From contig WLHW01000012.1 of assembly GCA_009702525.1 (NCBI GenBank), positions 1 to 20,049 on the forward strand: a DNA stretch of 20,049 nt, read 5' to 3'. Below the pieces are notes generated by a model. The model was not told the origin of the DNA. It worked only from the letters and a program-made list of their open reading frames with translations, and did no database searches. Each line of letters begins with the position of its first letter. Positions within the stretch are counted from its first letter, which is position 1. The stretch is from Actinomycetota bacterium (lineage in GTDB: Bacteria; Actinomycetota; Actinomycetes; Nanopelagicales; Nanopelagicaceae). The position numbers and the translations under genes were made by a program. Positions 14,512-20,049 of this stretch are shown piece after piece.

Positions 14512-15813
14512 ATGACCGAAGTAGTTCTTAATTCTGGCGATACTGCGTGGATGTTGGCAAGTACGGCCTTAGTACTTCTCATGACACCAGGTTTAGCTTT
14601 CTTTTATGGCGGCATGGTCCGCACCAAGAGTGTTCTTAATATGATGATGATGTCCTTTGTGACTATAGGAATCGTCAGTATCTTGTGGGTGATCTACGGA
14701 TTTGAACTCGCTTTTGGTTATAAGGCCAACTCGCCTTGGTATGGGAATATCTCGTTCTCTGGACTAGGTGGAATGGTCAATGACTTAACGAATAATGGTG
14801 GGATTTATCCCATTCCAGTTTTAGTCTTTGCAGCATTTCAATTGATGTTTGCAATTATTACCCCCGCTTTAATCTCAGGAGCAATTGCCGATAGAACTAA
14901 ATTTGTTTCTTGGGCGGTATTTGTAGCGCTGTGGTCGACTATCGTCTATTTCCCAGTTGCTCATTGGGTATTTGCCTTTGGAAATAAAGTTGGAGACACA
15001 GTAACTGGCACAGGTTTTCTTGCTGGCAAAGGCTTAGAAGATTTTGCTGGAGGAACTGCAGTCCATATCAACGCCGGTGCAGCAGGGTTAGCATTAGCAA
15101 TCGTTCTCGGCAAGCGAGTGGGATGGCGCAAAGAGTCGATGCGTCCGCACTCACTTCCGTTAGTGCTGCTTGGTTCAGGCCTCTTGTGGTTCGGTTGGTT
15201 TGGATTTAATGCTGGTTCAGCCCTTGCAGCAAATGGAACAGCTGGACTTGCTTTTATGAATACGCAAGTTGCAACTGCTGGTGCATTAGTTGGTTGGTTA
15301 TTGGTTGAAAAAATTCGAAATGGTCATCCGACATCATTAGGCGCAGCATCAGGTGCCGTTGCCGGGTTAGTTGCTATTACACCTGCGTGTGCTTTCGTCG
15401 CTCCATGGGCCGCCGTCGTTATTGGTTTGTTTGCCGGTATCTTCTGCGCGCTTGCAGTTGGCCTTAAATACAAATTCGGTTTCGACGATTCACTCGATGT
15501 AGTCGGAGTGCACCTTGTTGGCGGAATCTGGGGCTCACTAGCGATTGGTCTATTCGGAACACATGTTGTTAACGGTCTGGGTTTAGATGGCCTCCTCTAT
15601 GGCGGCGGCGCTACTTTGCTTGGCAAACAAGCTCTTGGCGTTGGAATGGTGGCACTGTATTCATTTATCGTGACTCTCATTTTGGGATTTGTTATTGAAA
15701 AGACAATTGGTTTCAGAGTTAAAGCTGAAAAAGAAATTGAAGGTATCGATCTCAATGAACATGCAGAAAGCGCCTATGAATTATCGAGCTCAACACGTGG
15801 AGGTTCCTTCTAA
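14512..15813 (+). CDS. amt: Ammonium transporter, Amt family
   Basis: A polytopic inner-membrane channel of 433 residues, expected to have 11 membrane helices and to form trimers conducting ammonium/ammonia. The Amt signature DFAGGTAVHINAGAAG (177-192) carries the recruitment-site Asp177 and the first pore histidine, His185. The second pore histidine is His334 in DVVGVHLVGGIWG (329-341). LLWFGWFGFNAGS (224-236) is also typical. The N-terminus MTEVVLNSGDTAWML leads directly into helix 1; no cleavable signal peptide is evident. A cytosolic tail follows from about 402. The stop and the glnK start share one base (TAATG), the usual coupling of Amt to its PII blocker. Confidence 0.96.
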   Translation: MTEVVLNSGDTAWMLASTALVLLMTPGLAFFYGGMVRTKSVLNMMMMSFVTIGIVSILWVIYGFELAFGYKANSPWYGNISFSGLGGMVNDLTNNGGIYPIPVLVFAAFQLMFAIITPALISGAIADRTKFVSWAVFVALWSTIVYFPVAHWVFAFGNKVGDTVTGTGFLAGKGLEDFAGGTAVHINAGAAGLALAIVLGKRVGWRKESMRPHSLPLVLLGSGLLWFGWFGFNAGSALAANGTAGLAFMNTQVATAGALVGWLLVEKIRNGHPTSLGAASGAVAGLVAITPACAFVAPWAAVVIGLFAGIFCALAVGLKYKFGFDDSLDVVGVHLVGGIWGSLAIGLFGTHVVNGLGLDGLLYGGGATLLGKQALGVGMVALYSFIVTLILGFVIEKTIGFRVKAEKEIEGIDLNEHAESAYELSSSTRGGSF

Positions 15814-16151
15814 TGAAACTTGTAACAGCAATTCTCAAACCATTTAAGTTAGACGATGTGAAGAACGCCTTACAGGCACATGGAGTAACGGGAATGACGG
15901 TTTCTGAGGCCAGTGGTTTTGGCCGACAAAAAGGTCACACCGAGGTTTACCGTGGCGCTGAGTACACGGTAGATCTAGTGCCAAAGGTGCGGCTAGAGGT
16001 TCTAGCAGATGATGCTGATGCAGATTCAGTCGTAGCCGTCATTGTTAAAGCTGCATCAACTGGATCTATTGGTGATGGAAAAGTATGGACAACACCAGTA
16101 GACCAGGTAGTTCGAGTCCGGACGGGTGAACGTGGGTCAGATGCAATCTAA
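15813..16151 (+). CDS. glnK: PII nitrogen regulatory protein GlnK
   Basis: This trimeric signal protein of 112 residues binds ATP/ADP and 2-oxoglutarate and plugs the Amt pore when nitrogen is plentiful. MKLVTAILKPFKL is the family start. The T-loop (37-55) has the modifiable Tyr51 in YRGAEYTVD. The B-loop is TGSIGDGKVW (83-92), and RTGE follows near the C-terminus. Tyr51 together with glnD next door means the protein can be modified; actinobacterial GlnD enzymes studied so far adenylylate this residue rather than uridylylate it. It could be named glnB, but linkage to amt favours glnK. Confidence 0.95.
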   Translation: MKLVTAILKPFKLDDVKNALQAHGVTGMTVSEASGFGRQKGHTEVYRGAEYTVDLVPKVRLEVLADDADADSVVAVIVKAASTGSIGDGKVWTTPVDQVVRVRTGERGSDAI

Positions 16152-16160
16152 GATATAGGT

Positions 16161-18431
16161 ATGAGCACTCGTGAGAGAAGAGAGCGATCGCATCAAAGTG
16201 ATCTCTCTCTTCTCTCACTTTTTTCTATGGCAACGTATGAGCATTTAGTTATTCCAGATGCCAAAGGGATAGCAGTTGCCGCTGTAGGTGGATATGGTCG
16301 CGGTGAACTCTCACCTGGCTCTGATTTAGATATTCTCATTCTTCACCAGGATCAGTTTTCAGATGAGAAGCTCAGTAAGTTTGTAAATGCTCTGTTGTAT
16401 CCACTATGGGATACCCACAAAGTTGATCATTCAGTCCGAACACGCGCTCAGACTCACGATGCTGCTCGTGGTGATCTCAAAGTGGCTTTGGGTCTTTTAG
16501 ATATACGTTTAGTCGCGGGTGATCCAGAGTTAGTAGAACAGATCGCTCAAGATTCTCGGCGATTATGGCGTGAGAAATTTCCGTTGCGGCTAAGTGAGTT
16601 GAAGAGCACCATGGAGCAGCGTCACAATCGGGCAGGGGAGTTGGCTTATTTACTTGAGCCAGATGTGAAGGAAGCTAGAGGTGGACTTCGAGACATAAAC
16701 GCGCTTCATGCAATTGCTGCATCTGGCATAGTACCTGTGCCGTTAGAGCGAATGAGTAAAGCGCAGTCAACTTTAGATGATGTACGCGAGGCTTTGCATA
16801 TAGTCAGTGGCCGCAGTAAAGATCAATTGCTTTTTCAAGAGCAAGATAAAGTAGCAAGATATCTAGGGTATGCCGATGCTGATGTCATGATGGGCGAAGT
16901 TGCACAAGCGGCACGATCTGTAGATTACTTAGTTGGATATATATGGCACTTAATTGATCTTAAAGATTCATCGCAAAAAGGCAAGCGATCTAGTGATTCT
17001 CAATCTGTTGCAAAAAATATCAGCGTTGTTAACAATGAAATTACAATTGATGATGCAGGAGCCTTACAAACAGATCCCGTACTCTCTTTACGCACAGCGG
17101 CAACTGCGGCGCAGATGGGTCTGCGATTATCGCTGGAGACCTGCTCCATGATTACGGGCGCTCTTGCTGCCGGTAATTCGATTCTTCCAACCCCGTGGCC
17201 GCGTGAGGCGCGTGAGTTATTAATCTCTCTTATTGGCGCCGGTGAAGCGATGGTGCCAATCTTTGAAAGTTTGGATCAAGAGGAGATTATCTTTAGTTGG
17301 ATACCGGAGTGGCGCGCAGTGCGCTCTCTGCCACAAAGAAATGCACTGCATCGCCATACGGTGGATAGACATATGGTGGAAACCGCGGTTCACGCCGCAA
17401 AGTTGACTCGAAAAGTACATCGCCCTGATCTACTTTTATTTGCCTCACTTTTTCACGATATAGGCAAAGGAGCTTCCGAAGATCACTCTGAACGAGGTGA
17501 ACGTTTAATCCTTCCGATTGCCACTCGCATCGGATTTTCAGCCGAGGATATTGCGACGCTACAAATTTTGATACGACAGCATTTATTGCTTTCCTCCACT
17601 GCAACTCGACGCGATTTAGATGATCCTGCAACTATCTCCTCAATAACGTCAGTGATCCCTGATCTGAATACTTTAGAGCTCTTGCATGCCCTGAGTGTGG
17701 CTGACGGTGAAGCTACAGGCAGTGCCGGGTGGAGTGATTGGAAGGCTGCTCTGGTTTCAGATTTAGTATCTCGCGTGCGAAAGGCAATGTCTGGTTCACA
17801 AATTGCACAGCAACCATCGTTGAGTCAAGCTCAAGTGGATTTAGCTGAGAGCGCGAAGTTAACGATTGAACTTCTTGATCACCCAAGTGGATATTCCATT
17901 GAAATTGTTGCACCAGATATGCCTGGATTGTTATCACTGATAGCTGGTGTGCTCAATATTTCTCGTCAAGATGTCAAGTCAGCGCGAACAAAAACTCATG
18001 GAAAATCTGCAGTTATGTATTGGATCGTGAGTCCACAACCACATGCTCCCACGATTACTGCTGCCGGACTTCGTGATGAGATTGAAATAGCTTTGAGTGA
18101 CTCTGACTTAGTTGAAGAAAAACTCTTAGCCCGGGCAAAAATTTATGCATCAATCCCCACAATTCCAGTACCCGCACCAGATGTTGTCTACTTTAACGAT
18201 GCAGCAACCGATGCCACAGTTATTGAAGTACGAAGCCACGACCGCCCCGGACTTCTCTTTAGAATTGGCGCCGCAATTACACAATCAAAAGTTGATATTC
18301 GTTCGGCCATCGTTACCACCCTTGGCGCAGAAGCTATTGATACCTTGTATGTCAGCGAACTCTCTGGCGGTCCACTGAGCAATGTAAGAGCCGAAGAGGT
18401 CACGTCGCGGTTACGGGCGGCTCTGGCGTAG
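16161..18431 (+). CDS. glnD: PII nucleotidyltransferase/hydrolase GlnD
   Basis: A bifunctional nitrogen sensor of 756 residues that adds a nucleotide to GlnK when nitrogen is low and removes it when glutamine is high. The nucleotidyltransferase motif is GGYGRGELSPGSDLD (43-57; Asp55, Asp57), with EARGGLRD further on. The HD hydrolase domain starts at HRHTVDRH (397-404) and has HDIGKG (432-437). Two ACT domains bind glutamine: about 577-650 (APDMPGLLSLIAG) and 685-756 (SHDRPGLLFRIGA). It is shorter than E. coli GlnD (890 residues), with only 42 residues before the first motif, but all domains are present. It begins 9 bases after glnK. AGG lies only one base before the ATG, too close for a normal ribosome binding site; TAAGAT 6 bases upstream could be a -10 element. 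Confidence 0.95.
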   Translation: MSTRERRERSHQSDLSLLSLFSMATYEHLVIPDAKGIAVAAVGGYGRGELSPGSDLDILILHQDQFSDEKLSKFVNALLYPLWDTHKVDHSVRTRAQTHDAARGDLKVALGLLDIRLVAGDPELVEQIAQDSRRLWREKFPLRLSELKSTMEQRHNRAGELAYLLEPDVKEARGGLRDINALHAIAASGIVPVPLERMSKAQSTLDDVREALHIVSGRSKDQLLFQEQDKVARYLGYADADVMMGEVAQAARSVDYLVGYIWHLIDLKDSSQKGKRSSDSQSVAKNISVVNNEITIDDAGALQTDPVLSLRTAATAAQMGLRLSLETCSMITGALAAGNSILPTPWPREARELLISLIGAGEAMVPIFESLDQEEIIFSWIPEWRAVRSLPQRNALHRHTVDRHMVETAVHAAKLTRKVHRPDLLLFASLFHDIGKGASEDHSERGERLILPIATRIGFSAEDIATLQILIRQHLLLSSTATRRDLDDPATISSITSVIPDLNTLELLHALSVADGEATGSAGWSDWKAALVSDLVSRVRKAMSGSQIAQQPSLSQAQVDLAESAKLTIELLDHPSGYSIEIVAPDMPGLLSLIAGVLNISRQDVKSARTKTHGKSAVMYWIVSPQPHAPTITAAGLRDEIEIALSDSDLVEEKLLARAKIYASIPTIPVPAPDVVYFNDAATDATVIEVRSHDRPGLLFRIGAAITQSKVDIRSAIVTTLGAEAIDTLYVSELSGGPLSNVRAEEVTSRLRAALA

Positions 18432-18443
18432 TCTTAGCGCACT

Positions 18444-19874
18444 ATGTTCGAATCTCTCTCCTCCCGTTTTACATCGGCCTTTGGCGCACTGCGCTCTCGA
18501 GGCCGTATCTCTCCATCAGATATCGAGAGTACGTGTGCGGAGATACGACAGGCTCTTCTTGAATCAGATGTAGCCCTGGGCGTAGTTGATAGCTTTGTTG
18601 CCAGAGTAAGTGAAAAATCCTTAGAAGTGCTTCCAACATTGCAATCTGGAACTAATCAAGGTCAAGCGATTTTCGACATCGTTAATGCAGAGCTCATTGA
18701 GATTTTAGGCGGACCTGCACGACGTGTTCGCTTTGCTAAGAAGGGGCCGACAATCATCATGTTGGCAGGCCTACAAGGAGCCGGTAAAACAACCCTGGCT
18801 GGAAAACTAGCTAAATTTTATGCTGACCAAGGTAATACCCCATTATTAGTTGCCTCTGATTTACAACGCCCTAACGCCGTTACTCAACTGCAAGTTGTTG
18901 GATCCAGTATTAATGTTCCAGTATTTGCTCCAGAAAGTGGCAATGGCGTGGGAGACCCGATCAAGGTTGCACAAGCCGGCGTCGAATTTGCAGAAGCTAA
19001 GCACTACAACATGGTCATTGTTGATACTGCTGGTCGACTTGGCGTTGATGAAGATTTAATGAAGCAAGCAATTGGTATAAGAGATGCTGTATTACCCGAT
19101 GAAATTCTCTTTGTTGTAGATGCAATGATGGGACAAGACGCGGTTAGAACCTCGCAAGCATTTTTAGATGGTGTTGGTTTTGATGGTGTTGTCTTAACCA
19201 AGCTCGATGGTGATGCACGCGGTGGTGCTGCACTATCGATTGCATCTCTTACTGGACGCCCAATTATGTTTGCCTCAACCGGTGAAAAACTGAGTGATTT
19301 TGATATTTTTTATCCAGATCGAATGGCATCTCGAATCTTAGGATTAGGCGATGTTGCAACATTGGCTGAGCAAGCCAAAAAAGCCTTTGATGGTGATACA
19401 TCGGCAAAGTTAGAGGCAAAGTTTGCAAGCGGTGAAGATTTCACATTGGAAGATTTCTTAGACCAGCTGCAAGCAATGTCGAAGATGGGTTCAATGTCTA
19501 AACTCTTATCGATGTTGCCTGGATCTACTGCCATGAAAAAGCAGATAGATAATTTTGATGAAGGCGAGATAGTTCGCACAAAGGCAATAGTTCAATCGAT
19601 GACGCCCAGCGAACGACGCGACCCCAAGGTTCTCAACGGCTCCCGGCGAGCGCGTATCGCTAGTGGATCAGGTCGCGCGGTCTCTGAAGTGAACAATCTC
19701 GTGGATCGATTCTCGGCCGCCCAAAAGATGATGAAACAGGTACGAAATGGCGGAGTTCCGGCTGGAATGCCCCCTGGAATGCCGTCTATGAGCGCGCCTA
19801 AGAAGAGCGTTGTGCAGAAGAAGAAGTCCAAGTCAGGCAACCCCGCCAAACGGGCTATTGAAGAGGCGCAGTAG
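18444..19874 (+). CDS. ffh: Signal recognition particle protein Ffh (SRP54)
   Basis: Ffh binds signal sequences and 4.5S RNA and delivers ribosomes to FtsY at the membrane. The protein has 476 residues. The N domain occupies about 1-90. The G domain has GLQGAGKT (109-116), DLQRPNAVTQL (139-149), DTAGR (194-198) and TKLDGDARGG (252-261). The M domain is rich in Met and has the RNA-binding GSRRARIASGSGR (399-411). The tail has a GMPPGMPSM stretch (441-449) and ends in a basic segment (KKKSKSGNPAKR). It starts 12 bases after glnD with no clear ribosome binding site; TAGTCT at 18429-18434 could be a -10 giving an almost leaderless transcript. Confidence 0.96.
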   Translation: MFESLSSRFTSAFGALRSRGRISPSDIESTCAEIRQALLESDVALGVVDSFVARVSEKSLEVLPTLQSGTNQGQAIFDIVNAELIEILGGPARRVRFAKKGPTIIMLAGLQGAGKTTLAGKLAKFYADQGNTPLLVASDLQRPNAVTQLQVVGSSINVPVFAPESGNGVGDPIKVAQAGVEFAEAKHYNMVIVDTAGRLGVDEDLMKQAIGIRDAVLPDEILFVVDAMMGQDAVRTSQAFLDGVGFDGVVLTKLDGDARGGAALSIASLTGRPIMFASTGEKLSDFDIFYPDRMASRILGLGDVATLAEQAKKAFDGDTSAKLEAKFASGEDFTLEDFLDQLQAMSKMGSMSKLLSMLPGSTAMKKQIDNFDEGEIVRTKAIVQSMTPSERRDPKVLNGSRRARIASGSGRAVSEVNNLVDRFSAAQKMMKQVRNGGVPAGMPPGMPSMSAPKKSVVQKKKSKSGNPAKRAIEEAQ

Positions 19875-19900
19875 GCGATTTCGCGTAAAACCCCTTGGGA

Positions 19901-19909
19901 TGGCAGAAT
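19901..19909 (+). promoter_or_regulatory. Possible extended -10 promoter of rpsP
   Basis: TGGCAGAAT has a TG one base before CAGAAT (4 of 6 to TATAAT). The -35 region (TTCGCG, 18 bases before) is poor. It would give a leader of about 115 bases before rpsP. Confidence 0.3.
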
Positions 19910-19918
19910 AAGCAACCT

Positions 19919-19946
19919 GTTGAAGGGGCCCTCTACCCCCAGCAAC
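19919..19946 (+). other. Interrupted hairpin in the ffh-rpsP gap
   Basis: GTTG (19919-19922) and GGGG (19925-19928) pair with CCCC (19936-19939) and CAAC (19943-19946), with a small internal loop. AAGGGG (19923-19928) can instead pair with CCCCTT at 19891-19896. No T-run follows. The rest of the 157-base gap (19875-20031) shows no gene. Confidence 0.3.
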
Positions 19947-20017
19947 ATCCACAATCGATAGTTGAATCGTATTCACCGCGCACCCCGCTGCAGTGAGTTG
20001 ATATGACACACATATAC

Positions 20018-20022
20018 AGGAG
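20018..20022 (+). promoter_or_regulatory. Ribosome binding site of rpsP
   Basis: AGGAG lies 9 bases before the TTG at 20032 and supports that start. Confidence 0.7.
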
Positions 20023-20031
20023 ACACATTTC

Positions 20032-20049
20032 TTGGCTACAAAAATTCGC
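20032..20049 (+). CDS. rpsP: 30S ribosomal protein S16, first six codons (3' end outside window)
   Basis: TTG followed by codons for A-T-K-I-R matches the S16 N-terminus (commonly MAVKIRL). A good AGGAG precedes it. rpsP following ffh is a common bacterial order and usually leads into rimM and trmD. Only six codons are visible, so the call rests on the start, the ribosome binding site and the context. Confidence 0.72.

Noticed and set aside
1..20049. tRNA, rRNA, CRISPR, insertion sequence, prophage, toxin-antitoxin or defence genes
   Set aside because: No cloverleaf with a TTCGA loop, no spaced direct repeats, no transposase or phage-like product was seen on either strand; all space is filled by housekeeping genes.

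Overview
The window looks like an ordinary housekeeping stretch from a small, AT-leaning actinobacterial genome. The best guess is a streamlined freshwater planktonic lineage of the Nanopelagicales ('acI') type. The reasons are an HU protein with a Lys/Ala/Pro tail of mycobacterial or streptomycete style, a SepIVA-like gene between coaD and the DUF177 gene, a GlnD/GlnK/Amt cassette between the two SRP GTPase genes, many TTG/GTG starts, and very short or overlapping intergenic gaps. No rRNA, tRNA, CRISPR array, insertion sequence, prophage or toxin/defence gene was found. The lineage call is inference; the actinobacterial call is firm.

Layout. 1-228 is the 3' end of an HU gene, closed by a strong intrinsic terminator. 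306-3129 is a tightly overlapping run, plsC-gpsA-ddl (phospholipid precursor and D-Ala-D-Ala synthesis). 3126-3359 (minus) is a stand-alone Lrp/AsnC ligand-binding domain. 3434-4354 is thiL, which converges on rpmB (4368-4553, minus). The rpmB terminator lies inside the last codons of thiL. recG-rsmD-coaD-sepIVA-yceD-rpmF-rnc (4693-9947) run in one direction, followed by smc and ftsY. rpmF (57 aa) is a real gene although very short.

From 14512 a nitrogen module, amt-glnK-glnD, sits between ftsY and ffh. Transporter, PII signal protein and PII-modifying enzyme are contiguous, so ammonium uptake and its sensor can be made together. A GlnR-box-like element lies upstream of amt. ffh is followed by a 157-base gap and the first six codons of rpsP (ribosomal protein S16).

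No new system is claimed. The points most worth a second look are: several genes with no Shine-Dalgarno sequence but a TANNNT -10-like hexamer 5-7 bases before the start codon (candidate leaderless mRNAs); unusually short versions of SepIVA and FtsY; a terminator hidden in a convergent coding region; the absence of ung, a DAK-domain gene and mutM from places where related genomes usually carry them; and small structured leaders before rpmF and rpsP. No gene-free stretch exceeds 160 bases.
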